From Xanthoparmelia taractica (taxonomy: Eukaryota; Ascomycota; Lecanoromycetes; Lecanorales; Parmeliaceae), in contig JANQBS010000210.1 in the NCBI GenBank assembly GCA_033085395.1, forward strand, positions 1 to 64,000: a stretch of DNA of 64,000 nt, given 5' to 3'. The translations under genes and the position numbers were made by a program. Of this stretch, positions 44,641 to 57,899 are shown piece after piece. The notes under the pieces are model-generated. The model saw only the letters and a list, made by a program, of their open reading frames with translations, was not told where the DNA came from and made no database searches. Every line of letters begins with the position of its first letter. The stretch's first letter is position 1.

Positions 44641-47600
44641 GGCTTAAATTAACTATCGCCGTGTTCTTGAAGAGTTTCGGTAAAGATAGTGGGGGAGGTC
44701 CATCAATCGAAACCCCATTCGGAAGTATATTCCTTTAGTTCCTTCGAAATCAAAGTAGAGAAAGATTAAATAAGGACCCATGCCTGGAGGTTGTTCTTTC
44801 ACATCTGGTTGTACGGATGCTAGTGGGCTGGCTGCCATGTATTTCTCCTATTCATTGTCGGTCTTGACTGTAGGGTATGATTCAGGGTAAAATAGGGGAT
44901 CCAATTACCATGTAGGAATGCAAATTCAAGGCGTCCCCAATAGAAATCTTGTCATTGATTCATCTCAGCGGCTCTTCGACGTCTTTACGCTCTCGTCTAC
45001 GATTCTCAAGCTTGGACTTGAAAAATGATGTTGATGAATGTTGATGTCCTGCCACGAGCTGAGTCGCTCATTTTTACCATTCGTCAACAGTGCCGAAAGC
45101 TGTTTGAGGAAATGCTTTTTTTTATGGCTTGGTCCAGGACTTATGCTCTGGATCATTGTCATAGTCGAAATCAGGTTGATGGCGCTGAGATGTCATATTA
45201 AAGGGGGAAAAGGACGACGATAATGCTGATACGAAGAACAGTGCGAAGAAGAATGAGTTTGAAAGTTACAAAACCGCCGGAACGAAAGAATCAGATGATG
45301 ATTGAACAGAGAAAACAGCATTGACTTCCTTCAAGTCGTACCACTTCAATCGACCTTGGACGTGATCGGACCTTTGACTGAGCGCCAGGATACGAGTCCC
45401 GGGAAAGCGGGTCAAACGTCTCGGCCACGGCTAATCCGATGAACGACCTCATCTTCAAAACAAATACAGCTCTTCTGATGATTTTGAGCCTTCCTTTATG
45501 AGCAAGTCTTGCCGAGCACTGCCTTCTTTTGCGTAAGGGTCTGTCTATGAGAGACCTTCATGTGCCTTTCCAAGTGTGCTCTCACGAGTTTCGAATGGTT
45601 ACTCTTCACTGAAAGCGAGACGTAGGTTGTTCTCGATCAGTGGCTATAAATCGCCACTTTCAGGTACAAAGGGTTGTTCGTCGCTGCAACAATCCGATAT
45701 CCCTCACTGCTTCCAACATCTGAGTGAAGGATCGTACGTCAATGCCTTAAGGCTTGCTTGAGCTTTCCTCAAAATTTCAAAAGAGAATGAGGAATGATAG
45801 TATAATATTTCAGCGTATGACTGACTGCATACCATTGCTAACATCTGGTCCGAGGCTAGCAGTCCGTCGTTATTTGCGAGGGCACTTATTGGATGTAGTG
45901 GGAACTCATGCTTGCCTTTCTTTTCCCTTTCTGTAAGTATCGGGTCTTTAAAGAAGAATTTTGGAAGAATTTTGAACTAAAGTTTTGCTCTTCGGATTTC
46001 ATCTTCTCGTCGTATGATTACATACGCTGAAGCGCAAGCCATCTAGAATCCCCGTGAGGGTTGCCGCTATGACACGAAGAGACTTCGCCTGGTCGACTTG
46101 GATGCTCAACGCATCCGGCTTTTTGGTACCGCCGAAGCGGTCTACCACGCGCTGATGCGCGTTCAGGATCTTTTCATAAGCCTTTGAGGCGTTCATCAAT
46201 TCGAGTGCTGATGTATACCCAGGATTACCTGGGTTGAGGTTGTTTGCCACCGTCAGTTCGAACCGACGGCGCAACCTAAACACATGGTTGGCGCCTGTGA
46301 CTGTCTCATGGCGCTTAGGGATCTAAAATAGCGAGCGTTTAGCATGTGCTAGACATACGAAGTCTGTGTGTCAACTTACGGAGACGCAATCGGCGCTCTT
46401 CATAGAGTTTTCTATCTAGCGTTAATGCGCTTTTTTGGAGAATCAGTTTCTGGCCATCTTCGCTTTTGAGAAAGACCTTCGTATTGTCTTGCGTATTGTC
46501 TTTCATGTTCGCAATTGACATCTATTGGCTGAGGAGCGTGGCTTGTATCTCCTTCTCCGCGATATCTCGACGAGCTGTCCAGTAGGTGGTATCCATTCTA
46601 CTCCAGGTTATGCAGCAATGAGCACCCAAAGTGCATTCCAACATGGAAAGATTATAGTGTGTACTTGTGAAAGGAAACAGCAATGAGGGAACAAAAGCCA
46701 GAGGACAAGCCTTGGCTTTCAATGGACAACTGTCAGGTCGAGGAAACACCATCAAAATACGTTGGAATTCATATGAGGAGCATCCAGTTGAAAGTATCAT
46801 TGACATGAGATCTTGTCAGGTACCAGCGGACTTCTTGGACTCAAGATCGTTCCGAATTTTCAAGGGTGGAAAGTCCGAGCTGGTGCGACGCGCTGGCTTG
46901 CTAGTACCACCGTGGCCAGCTCTGACATATCGAAAGGCACGAGGTTGCTGCATCATGGTAACATGGTCATCGATTGAGGCAGTCACCCCTTTGCCAAGTC
47001 TGGTAAGATAGCTAGTAAACGACATGAGAAGTTGTTTTGTGTATGATATGATGTGAACATTTCGGGTCTTGATTCGATCGACAACTTGTCAGTCTGTGCT
47101 ATGTCTGAGATCGCCAGCGGTGGCCACGGGTTATCAAGGGGTTTCAAAAGAAAGCAGGAGGCTGAAAAGTTGATTGATATTGATCAAGTTGAAACGAAGC
47201 GTTCGAGCGCTGTTCGAGGCCGAACAATATCAGACGAGTCGGACCGCCTCCGCACAAAGTAATGTACTGGTTGAGAGGACTGTCCAAAGTTGTGTACGTT
47301 AGAGGAGGATTGGCAAGCGAAACAATTTATCGCGTATGAGATGTCATCCTTCTCGAAGTACTATTCTTCTCTCTCCCTAAAGCAAAAGAAAAGCGGTCCG
47401 AGAAGCTGAACGACCCCTAGATTTCTCCATCTGCGCTGCTATCACGTTGTAATACTTTGGCATTTAGGTGGATGTTTCTGCAAGTTCTATAACCTAATCG
47501 TCGAAAGAGGCTTCGTAGGCTTCCACATCTACGCCTTATTCTCTTCTGCGCGCGTGTTAAAGCGTCACCCCAAGAGCACGCCCTCGGAATCGTCATGTCT

Positions 47601-50600
47601 GTTCTGCGATGAATTTTGACGTCAGCAAGTCTTCCCAGGATTCCAGGAGCCCATGCGGGCTCCTCAAGGCCATCGACATGAATGACTTGATCTTCTGCGC
47701 CTCGAAGCAGAAAACAGCCTTGGTTCTGTAATCTTTGTCTCCGCATCAGTGTGCTTGTAATTAGATTTGGCCATGAGATAAATTGAGCTGAACTCATTCT
47801 CATCAGTCGCACTCCTCCATTTCTCCGCGATAACCATGACTGAAGGCGTTCATTTTGCAAGAACTTAAGACCGGCAAGTGTCAGAGAGTGTCGAGTGATA
47901 GATACTTTTTCGGATATCGAATGATAGCTCGGAGACAATAGCGCGGATGACCTTACGCACGCCGACGGTTCTAGGGCAATCAGTGAGTCCATAATTTGCG
48001 CGAGGCACGGATCAGATTCATGTTTCTTCGAAGCCCATCCGTCCTGTATATTCATTGCAACACCCGTACCGGACGTTCATTTTCCATTGAGCAGCAAGAT
48101 TCACGTTAGAATATTGAGTTCAAAAACCCTAGGTTTCTCCGACTCACATGTGTCAACCAGAGTCAACCTCTATTGTTGCATTGCGTGTTCGAGCTCTGCT
48201 CCAATTCAGAGATGAGACTTATTGTCCGTGTATGAGGGAAAGATTCAAACCAGAAACTGACCAGAACATGAGCTCGTCGCTGTTTCCGTACGAAACAGTG
48301 ATCCACCCTAGACTGGAGCCTGTCCTCTCATGCGTTTCGCTTTTCCTTCCCAATCGACAATGGCTGCACCATCGTCCCTATTTTCTGCACAGAGTTGAGG
48401 AGCGTCTAGCTTCTCAGTGTGAAGGTTATGGTATCCTTGTCTAGCGTTGAAGCAAAGAGTGCAAGATTTAAAAGTACAGTATCTTCTTGGAGCAAATGTT
48501 GAAGACTAGATTCCAAATCAGGTTAAGATAACCGCTTCAGTGTAAATGTTGTGTAAATCTTGTGGTTGGAATCAACCATCGTGCTTTGTTGACATGAGAA
48601 TCATTTTGGAACCCGTCTCTGACCAGAATCCTTGGTAGCTGAAATCTCTTCTTGGGCTCGCATGTTTGCCATCCATGTCCTTTCAAAGCGATAGGAACGT
48701 CATTCATTGCTTAAGGTTTGGCTCCCTGCCGTCTCGTGGTCCAGGAAAGATTTATTGTCGAATGATTGCTGTTAGACTGCAATAGACAAAGATCACATCA
48801 GAACAAAACAGAATACTTAGAGATTTAACAGCGTGTAAAAATATATATATAAAAGCAATTTCCTGTTGGAGATAGAGTAAGATATAATTTAGCAAAGTAA
48901 TATGTGCTTGTAGAAAGTGGCGAAGTTGAAATATGGCCTGCTGGTAGAGTTGTAGCATCACCTATTCAGGTCACGCCGTCACTTTGTAGATAAGCAATTC
49001 ACCAAGGTTCAGTTTCCATAATGCTTTCCATCACTTTCGCACTCCATGAAGAACAAGAGTATCCTCTCTCAGTGCTGGTTACCGGCCCCTTGACCCGTAG
49101 CCCACATTCAAATTTCCAAGCTCAGAAGCTGGAGGCTCATTGTCTTGGAGTTCCTGTTGTGTAAAGTAAAAAGCAAGGTAAACATTTAATATGTAAAACT
49201 TTCAAGCAAGTCGCCAAAGCAGAAGGGAGAATGTGGCAAATGAGGATCTTGCTCAGTCTCCTGGAGCAAACCTTAGTTTCCAAACATTAGGAGAATCGGT
49301 GAATTTAGAGCGCGAATCAAAAGTGGGGTAGAAAGAGATATTCTCGAGGTTTAAGGCATCAGAATTCATTCTTCGAGTCTGAAGCAAACACGAGGATCTG
49401 CCTCGATCGCTCACGCCTAAGTCAAAGATCGGAAGACACTGTGGGAATCGCAGACAATTTCACCTCATAAAGAAAGGAATCACGGACAGAAATGCAAGCA
49501 TATGTTTGACACCAAAAAACATCGAAGAGGCGTGTCTATCCGTCATTAACAAATGAGAAGCAAGGTGGAAGGATGCTCAAAAAGTGGTGCGCCAAGAATA
49601 CTCAGTGCAGTGGAGGTATAGATCAAGCTATGAAGGAGATGGGGGCAGTTGTTGCAGCGCCCACTCGCTCTGAAGTTTAGACGAGTCAGCTTGTGGGTTT
49701 GATATGGTATAAGCGGTAGATCTTGGTTTCCATTGGACCATTGGTGCACCCAAAGTCCCGCTTGCCGGCAAAGTCACAATGGTGGCTTAGGGAGAGAGCA
49801 AGATACTCGAAGACTGTGAGCTGCTACCGTTGAGCGCTAAAAGAAGCCTCACGCAAAGTCCTTCAGATCGAAGCGAGCAGTGATGCTGTAATTCGCGGCC
49901 CGCACTGAATGCGATCAATGGGTAAGGTTTTAGTTTTTTGTTGATGTAAAATTTGTTGCCTCACAATGCATTATTGTCTTTTAGATGAAGTCTTTGCACC
50001 CGCAGACGCGTACGGAACTATCTACGGATCGTCAGCCAATGAATCAACAGTATAAGTGATGGAGATAAGGCAGATTGCCAATAGCAGGCCTACGATCATG
50101 AATCTGTGTCGCACGATCATGGATATCAAAGAATTCAGGAAGGCATAGACGTAGATAATGAACCGTGACGCCCCAGCCTGTACTAAGATCACCAAATTAA
50201 TTCAGATAAATGACACGAAAATACCAACTCCGGCCTCACTAGACGTACATCTGGCGTAGGAAGCACATCCTCCTATGGCGTTTTCTTGGTGAACTTTGCT
50301 GTAAGCTGTTCTGGGGCTCTTGTTAAAAGACATTGGCATGACCATCCTGCCCGGAAAGATTTCTTGCCTTTTACCCGTACTCCATGAAGTTTGAGATCCG
50401 ATGGAAATGAAGCTTTTTCGGAGAGTACTCTGCCCAAACCAAAGCGTCATATAACTTTCAAATTGGGACAATTTTTATTCTCATGTTGAGCTTACTCTTC
50501 AAGATATTCAGCGAAGGATTTGCTATGTTCAATGAGCCTGTGGACGTGTGCAGTATAATGCTAGGTTGAACAACTAGGGAAAACTTGAATCTGAGGAATG

Positions 50601-51280
50601 CTGCGGGTGTGAAGCCTTTCGTCACACTTTGATCTTGGCTCTCCAAATTGGTCAAGTAAGGCCTATTGTTTGTATGCGTTTGTAGGCTGAGTGCTACGGT
50701 TTCTGGAGCAGTTCCACTGCCACTGTCATTGGCTTAAACTGCATCGGCCATCCTATCACTCGAAAGTGTATCAGTAAGAATCGGTCGAGTACCTAGACAC
50801 GTTTACGGACTGACTGCTCATTTCAGCTTTTCTCAGATGCAGTCTCATTGGAAACGACCTTATCAACCGAGACACTCCTTTGTCTGACAAACCTTCCAAG
50901 AGTCATTGATTAGTACATCGAACAGCGCCTTGACGGATACCATAGTGAGTAAAACATAGTTCGCAGGCTTGTTAGTTACACAAGATTAGTGATGAAACGC
51001 TAAGGTATGTTCTGTGAAGTCAAGGTAACGTCTCTCAAAACTTAAGGGGTAGAATTGAAGAATATGTTCGGTCTTATACCGACGAATGGAGAAAGCTATA
51101 AGTAGCAAGTCTCTTATTGAACTATATTCCGAGATCAGGGCCAGACACTCGGCTCGCAGAATTTCCACCCTTTCACAGGCGATGGGTGAAATGTCGTAGG
51201 ATGTACCCGTGATTCATGACGCAGGGACTGGCGTCAGAGATAGGATGATCGAAGGGTCCCAGTAATTCTGACCAAGAACC
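44641..51280. other. 6.6 kb without a confidently supported gene
   Basis: Best open frames are minus: 45999-46283 and 46339-46521 (helical, charged; a GT-AG pair between them leaves the phases incompatible), 47417-48055 (212 codons from ATG, Arg/Leu-rich, no family) and 50202-50655. Plus 48148-48444 is also open. None has motifs, a signal peptide or convincing splicing. 48750-50200 shows nothing. Confidence 0.4.
47417..48055 (-). CDS. Hypothetical ORF, weak
   Basis: An ATG-initiated frame of 212 codons and the longest in this gene-poor stretch. It has no membrane segment, signal peptide or recognisable motif; the C-terminal third is Arg-rich (RAQKRIRRR, RSLFRRLGYR). It may be chance. Confidence 0.2.
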   Translation of the reverse strand: MNIQDGWASKKHESDPCLAQIMDSLIALEPSACVRSSALLSPSYHSISEKVSITRHSLTLAGLKFLQNERLQSWLSRRNGGVRLMRMSSAQFISWPNLITSTLMRRQRLQNQGCFLLRGAEDQVIHVDGLEEPAWAPGILGRLADVKIHRRTDMTIPRACSWGDALTRAQKRIRRRCGSLRSLFRRLGYRTCRNIHLNAKVLQRDSSADGEI

Positions 51281-52981
51281 TCACGGCGCGCCTTCATATA
51301 ATGAATAGCTGATTTCGATCTCACTCTCGTTACATCGCGAACGTAATTCTTCCCAGCCCTCTTTTACCACGTCCGGATTCCTCAGCCGTTTCCGATCCTC
51401 TTCAGGCATCCATACGAAACTGATATCAGTGAGCTTCGGCAATCTATTCTTCAGCTTCGGCAAACCCGTGAACATCTGCCCCACATCCGTTTTCGACAGA
51501 CCCCTTCCAACATATTGACACGTCATTGTTAAAACCTCAATGCTCTCGGGCAGGAAATCCACAAGTCTTTGCGCTCTAATCTCCTCCCAAGAGATTTGCT
51601 GGATAGAACTTCCGCCGACCACCGGTACATCCCTGGTGCATTTGACCCTCTTGAACAGCATCATAGTGTCGAGGAACACATACTTTAGAGCTCCAAAGGA
51701 ACGGAGACTGTCGACGAAAGGCTCATCACGGGAAAGCTTTGCTACGCCCGTGAAACTTATTGCCGCAAGATGCAATGAGACGAGGCTGTCGCGTGCATAT
51801 TGCATTAGGGATCTGGTGATGGCGCGAGGCTCCCAAGTGGCTGTAGGCCTGTCGACATCAACTTCGCCCGGATTTTCTCTATCTTCGTCGCTTTCATCCG
51901 GGCTGTCCTTGTCTGGGTCGGCCGCGGCGGCGTCGTTGTCTGCACGTGGTCCCCACTTGATTCGATAACGGTCTCCTTCTCTGGCTCTGCGAACGAAGTC
52001 CTCATGGGGAAAGACAAACTGGTACCTGAAATTTTCTAATCTTTTGATACCACGAATGAGATTCAACAGGCTAGCTGTATCATGATCGCCCTGCAGGTCA
52101 AGGTTGGTGACCCTTGATGTTCCCGTGTCGTAGGACTAGGGGAGGTTGCGAGCGTCAGTGTAAAGACCGACAACTTTGCGCATTGTTGGCAACGCCATGA
52201 AGGGGATCAGCATTAATGCACTAGTTCCCATACCCGGTTCATCGTTTGAACATAAACTCTGAAATTCTGAGAGTCTACTGAAGATCCCCAATTTGTTGTT
52301 GACAGGTACGAGGGCGGTGGCGGTCAGAGAGCGGAAGAGGTTTCCCCAGGTATCGTCCTTACGCCGTGCAAGTGGGATAGAGTCCCTTTCCTCCATAGAC
52401 ATCTCTTCAGTGACCCAATCTTGGTCCGTTTTGTGTATTTCCAGACTTTCTAGGTACGGGTACAGAGCGAGGAGCAGAATGACAACAGCTGCCTTCTCGC
52501 CACATATCACCTTATTGGTCCATTTCTTCAAATCAGTCTTTGAAGCGTACGGGGACAGTGCGCCATAGACTTTGGCGACCAAAGCCGAGATTTGAATTGA
52601 GTACTGGGAACCAATATTGGCGATCATGGCCTCCCTTTCTTTCTCGAGGGACGTTCCTGCATACCAAAACCTTTGGCCGTTGGGATCCTCAGAGCTCAGT
52701 AATCCAATCTCCATGTCCCTCGTATAGTACCGAACGTCATCATTATCCAAAATGTCTTGCAGATGTTTCAAGGGATGGATTGCTGATGCACTTAACCATG
52801 GGCCCCAACCTACGACAATTCTCCCAGCTTCGTCTCTCTGCTTTTTGTGAAATGCCAGCCTCTTTTGAGCGAGGATATGGAGACGCTTGCAGCATGACGC
52901 TAGCGAGGCAATGTCACCGGCTGAGGTCGCATTAATGATTTGTGCGAGTATTTCATTGGCGAGTCCCGTAAGAACTGGCAT
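51281..52981 (-). CDS. F-box protein with one in-frame TAG
   Basis: Single-exon frame of 567 codons from ATG 52981 to 51281, open throughout except TAG at 52136-52138. The N-terminus LANEILAQIINATSAGDIAS followed by LASCCKRLHILAQKRL is an F-box, so the protein would recruit substrates to an SCF ubiquitin ligase. The body resembles fungal F-box proteins: LRKWTN-like region, YPYLESLEI, LPTMRKVVGLYTD before the stop, and SRVTNLDLQG, LLNLIRGIKRLENFRY, DFLPESIEVLTM and LPKLTDISF after it. One transition from TGG or CAG would give TAG. A CTGAC and CCCCTAG just before SYD imitate an intron 3' end, but no donor of the right phase and length exists. Young null allele or readthrough. Confidence 0.75.
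52136..52138 (-). other. In-frame TAG in the F-box gene
   Basis: Coding-strand context is CCC TAG TCC (Pro-stop-Ser), codon 282 of 567, in an otherwise continuous frame. Confidence 0.85.
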
Positions 52982-53061
52982 TGTATTGATATGAAATTAA
53001 GCACAAAATTTCTCAGGCCAGTTGGTGCCTCGTGGTGGGAAATCATCTGGGGGAGGTACTA

Positions 53062-53394
53062 TTAATCAATGGGTAGCTGAATGAAGGTCAAAGCACATTC
53101 TTGATGCTCAACCTCGGGGCACTCCAAGAACATGACCTCTGATATTTGGATCTTACTGGGCAACTCAGTAGGGATCTGAGTTTGACAATCAACAGTCGTT
53201 GAATTCCGTAAATTTGGCAAATTGGGAGATACCGGAGATGCAGTGCTGCGAAATGAAAACAGACCCTGTTGGATGATCAGTACATCACGAAACAAAGCTT
53301 CCGATGACCTTAAACTCACCCGAATACCAATGGTGTGGGAACCAGTTCCGAAGACGTTTCTCATTATTCGCTAGGGAGTGAATCCAGACTATGA
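53062..53394 (-). CDS. Possible two-exon gene fragment
   Basis: A GT-AG intron 53266-53319 (GTGAGT donor, CAACAG acceptor) links NVFGTGSHTIGIR to GLFSFRSTASPVSPNLPN and a cysteine-containing end ALTFIQLPID. A second frame of the upstream part also looks coding (EKRLRNWFPHHWYS), so the phase is unsettled. No upstream exon was found and no family is known. Confidence 0.25.
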
Positions 53395-55590
53395 CTAAGA
53401 GTTACCAAAATTCGGGTAAGAGCTTCAATACAATCGTGTCATCAGCGCTGGGCTTGATTCATGTATTCCAGTGCAGTAAATGTGTAGGGGAGACACACAT
53501 TGCTGAGTACAGAACCATTACTACTCGCAGTATGTTTCTCTGGCAGCCCAGAATCGGACAGTCATCTCCTCAATCATGGAGTATGACACTTCTGCCCGGC
53601 GCATGGTCTTCTTATCTCAATCCCGACGCTGCAGAGCCCACTTACGCAGAATTGTTCCCTTCTACCACGGGTCTAAGAAAAGAGCACGCCTATTACACTA
53701 ATTATAGATTGCAAGCAGGGAATCACTATGCGGTGAGTACCCGAACGTATCTAGATTGCTTGCCAAGTCGGGCGTGATCTGTTATCTTGGATCTAGACCT
53801 TAATGCTCTATAGTGATTCTGCTCAGATACCAGGCTCATCGCGCAGTGAGTTGTGGGTGTATTGGAAGAGGGTGAAGTCGATCTCTTACATGCAAGGGCA
53901 TCCAATCTGCAAGGTTCAAGGTAAGGTAGTTTCATCACGTGATTAGGTGGATTAATCTTCTTTTGACCCGAAACATCGAATTACGGGTGCGTTGGTGGAA
54001 ATCCCACTACAGTGCAATCATCAATTCAGTATGATCATGGCCTCGGTGATTGCCCACAGCACAAGTTCCAGATAGGCTAGGGTTAGGGCTTGCTCTATGG
54101 AAGCTGTAGGGCTACTCCTACAACAGTACAACGACCCGACAAGTACCTTTCATGTCCGTTGAAATGACGTCTTGCCAGGTTAGATTATCTGTCAATACAA
54201 GTATTCTCAGCTGTTGGAAAGGGTATGGATTACGAGCTTTATCTCGTTACAGTGAGAAGGTATGCCCGCCATAACTTCGACATTTCACTGGCATGATTCG
54301 ATGGGATACTACGTCAAGATGCTGACTGCTCCGTAACGCCCGTAGCGGTAATTAACCAAAAAGGTGCTTCGCCCGACAAATGGTTGTTGGGCCTGCACAC
54401 TGTTATTGGTCTGCGAATATGAGAAGGTCATTTTCCTGCCAGTACTTGTGAAAGCTCCACGAAACAATTTTTGCTAGCATTCGCGTACTTTTTCAAAGGC
54501 CAAACGCCTGGTGCTTTTGGCTGGCTACCAATTTTTCCCTTTTTACCAAAGATTCGAGTATGAGGTCTCAAGCGGTAATGTCGGGTTCTGGCTAGTATCC
54601 AACGCATGGATATCTCCTCCTTGAGATCTTATATCTCGCAGTGGTCGTGCCCGCGTCAAGCGCTATCTCTTATTCCATGATACTCCTTAGCTCGGGGACT
54701 TAGACTTAAAACTGATGGAGACTGAGATTCTTGGAGAGAGTACTGCGCCAAGGACTGTCGAGAAAGGTGTTGTTCACAAGATTATTGCCCTTCATCAGTC
54801 GATGAGAGATGGGCGACAAACTTCTGCTGATGAGAGACCCATACATATATAGCTCACTCACGACACATATTCTCTGCATGTGCGCATTTATCTAAAACAG
54901 GGGCTAGAGCAAGACCCACTAACCCTCGATCCCACAGCTGCGAGTATTGATCAACACGCTTGCATTCCAGAACCTCTCCAGGCTAGGCAAAACTACTGAA
55001 CGCGTACGAAAAACAGATTAAGCAGCGCTTACAGGGTGTTGACTCGGAGCCCTCGAAGGTTTACACGGTTGTCTGTCCTCGGTCGTACGATATGGGAGAG
55101 GCGGAATCCTGTTGCATCTCGTACGTGAGATGGATTCCATCGTTATGAATATCATCAGGCTTTCCATGGTGGACGAAAGTATACAAAGTCTTTGCAGGGA
55201 CTGATGGATTATGCTTAAGCCTGCCCAGATTGACGTAATCTTTATAGACACCGCGAGATGTTTCGATATCGTGAGATTGACTTTTGGGGTGCGAGGACGA
55301 AAATCGATATTTTTCGCGTATTTCTTTTTTCCAAGGATTCGTAGCGGGAGCGCAGGACGTTTCTGAAAGAGCCGTAAGAGAATAGATGATAATGGCAAGT
55401 GTGAGATGCTACTGGTATACAGGCACAAATGATACCTAGGAATATACTAGAAATATCATTACTCTAAGGCTCGTGTAGGGTAGGTACTGGTGTTTGGAGA
55501 GAAGCGGCATAAAGACTTACGTCACAGTGTTTACAGGTAGAAGAGCTCATGTTTAGTCCTTTGTTCTCTGAATACGGACCCTATAGTAAA
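53395..55590. other. No supported gene
   Basis: Open frames at 53391-53777 (plus) and 55018-55428 (minus) have no recognisable features. Nothing else was seen. Confidence 0.4.
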
Positions 55591-55599
55591 TGCTCAGGA

Positions 55600-56650
55600 G
55601 TGACCTTAGACAAGCCCTATATCGATCGATCCCGCGTTAGTACCCAGAGCGTTGTGTCAGATTATGGGATCTCGCACTTATAATAATCCGGTCGCGAATA
55701 TTGTAATGATATCAAATTTCCGGCGAATGGCCATCTGTAGTTTACTGATAGCCGCAATCGGTAGAATCAAAATATAGACATTAATGGCTAGACCCACGGC
55801 AGACTGAGGGACGGAAAAGTAAAGAATTAGATACTCGCGTGAAGATATCTGATAGAAAAGCTACGTCTGGGCTTTAACAGGTGTTGTAAAAGTGAACAAG
55901 CACACGGCCATGCTAGTATAGAAAAGTGTTGTAAATACGAGCCCGAATAAGGCGCTGATCCTCATTCAACGCAAGGGGCTAAAATTTGGCGGTACATGAT
56001 GAAGAATGTGATCTTAATGAACAGGAATGTTGGAGTAGGCAGAACCTCGAATAGGTAGAGGGGCTGGTTGGCGACTATATTAGAAATTTTCTTCGCGAGA
56101 AGCTATTTCCTTACAATCTGTAGATTTTTGCTTGCCGCTTGGAGAACGTTGATGTCCCATACGTGTACGCCAATCCTGCCTCTGTATTCCTATTGGTCGC
56201 AACTTTAGAGTGTTTAGAGAAGGTAAAGATGTCCTTTTACCAATAGCACTGGCCACATAACACGCAACAGTGCCGACCTATTATTTGAGAAAAACGTCTC
56301 AGTTTGCCATGCGCAGTAAGAGAATTACTACAGGTACTCACCATGGCGATTGAGAGGGTCACTGCAGTTGACTCGTCATTTAAGATTCAAAAGTGGTATT
56401 ACACGTGGTGGAGACACTTACGATCGTCTAACATGTATTTCCGAGCGATGAATGTTTTCATGTAGATTCGATTCAGGACGAAAACCGTAGTAATACCGAG
56501 CAGAAGAGAGGTCACAACGAGCTGGGGCTTTCCATGATATGTTGGGTTCGCGAAGTCTGACGTTACTCCTTCTGGGGGAGGCATTAGTGGGTAGTTGGAA
56601 AGAAGTTGCGATTTCCCCCGAGTGAGTAGTGACACTAATGTCGATGGCAT
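55600..56650 (-). pseudogene. SAT4/PTH11-type rhodopsin-like membrane protein, decayed
   Basis: Exon 56422-56650 reads PPPEGVTSDFANPTYHGKPQ then a membrane helix and YMLDD before a GTAAGT donor, the classic start of this fungal seven-helix family. Later pieces lie in changing frames with stops: GTVACYVASAIGK near 56250, a LFIKITFFIMYRQ helix near 56010, ISALFGLVFTTLFYTSMAVCL near 55930 and SAVGLAINVYILILPIAAIS then KLQMAIRRKFDIITIFATG near 55730. Stops and lost exons leave no functional gene. Members are putative receptors or surface sensors. Confidence 0.6.
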
Positions 56651-57899
56651 GACAGAGCGGAGACTGGATAAGCTTTTCCTGAAAGACTACAGAAAGCCCA
56701 AATAGCCAGTGTGAATTTTGGAAGATGACTATGAACTCAGAGGGAAAATGAGAAAATTGGTGGACAATGACACTGATGTTTAATGCGCCGAGCCACATCT
56801 GCAGGGTTGCAAAAAGGTCTGACCAATGGAGCGTCAATCCAGAGATAGTAGCACATGTATGCGTCCCTGACTGATCACGTGTCATCTTCTCCGTATCAAC
56901 AAGAACATCATGCAGCAAGGCTAGGTGAATGACTGTTCCTTACAGACAGCTGATCACTACCCGTGCCATTCGATCCTGCAGGCTGGAGGCTGAGGAGATT
57001 GGTAGATAACGCCCATGGATCTGAGAGGGTCTTGTTTTCCGAAGGCGATTAGTGCGGATATATAGATAAATGCAGTATCAGACGAGGTCATGCAGTCGCG
57101 CGGGACGCACGTTGCATCCGTTCGCTCCGCCCTTTCTAGCTTTTGCATCCGGATGCATCCGGACCGCACAACGAGCAAAAACTTGCCATGCTACAGTGGA
57201 TAGAAGAAGGTGTGAGGCATATCTTCGCGGCGAGTAGTACTGTACCTTCTTGCACCCAATGTCGGGGATCATAGCAGCCTACCCTATATTAGTGTATGCA
57301 CCAAGCTTAAGAATCCTTGGCGGAGTTGATTTAAGAAAATCACCCCTTTACCACCTAATTCAAGACATCACTTCACATTTCTCTTTCTTACAGTTCGCCA
57401 TATCATATTGTCATCTGTTGAATGAAAACTCAGGCCTTATAGATCTATTAATATATAGAGAGATATAGCTCTTTAAGAGATACGTAAGAGATATTGATCT
57501 AGCTCTACGGAGGTCCAAAGATATCGCTGAAATGGTAATTTGATAGAAATGCTAGCGAATTCATAGAAGTATTATAAGTTGAATAATTCAAACGCCGTGA
57601 GCTGTAAAAGGTAAAATATAGAAAAATATATCGACATGGGTGACAAAGGGGCGATTTTCTTAATAGACCTCTGCTGATTCTCAAACATTGCGTATACGCT
57701 TATATAACAGCCAGATCCATGGGTAATTAATCGAACTAGTGTAATTTTCTTAGCGGTATCGACCTTCAAACCTCGACTTACCTTCCTTGCCCCACTACCT
57801 TACCTCTCGCTCAGAGTCTCGCTATCCCCACCAAGCAGGCGAGTTGCTGGCGCGGACCATCTCTCCACAGCTACGAAGACGGTATAATGTTGTAAAATC
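56651..57899. other. Intergenic; promoter side of the ERG26-like gene
   Basis: No gene recognised. 57350-57800 is AT-rich and includes the upstream region of the dehydrogenase; its start codon at 57900 is preceded by TAAAATC. Confidence 0.45.

Noticed and set aside
45999..46521. Two-exon minus-strand gene
   Set aside because: The GT-AG intron between the open frames gives incompatible phases and an immediate stop; no family was recognised.
52100..52180. An intron ending at the F-box TAG (CTGAC...CCCCTAG)
   Set aside because: The good donor (GTATGG near 52232) is in the wrong phase and runs into a stop, and phase-zero donors would give introns under 40 bases and delete conserved residues.
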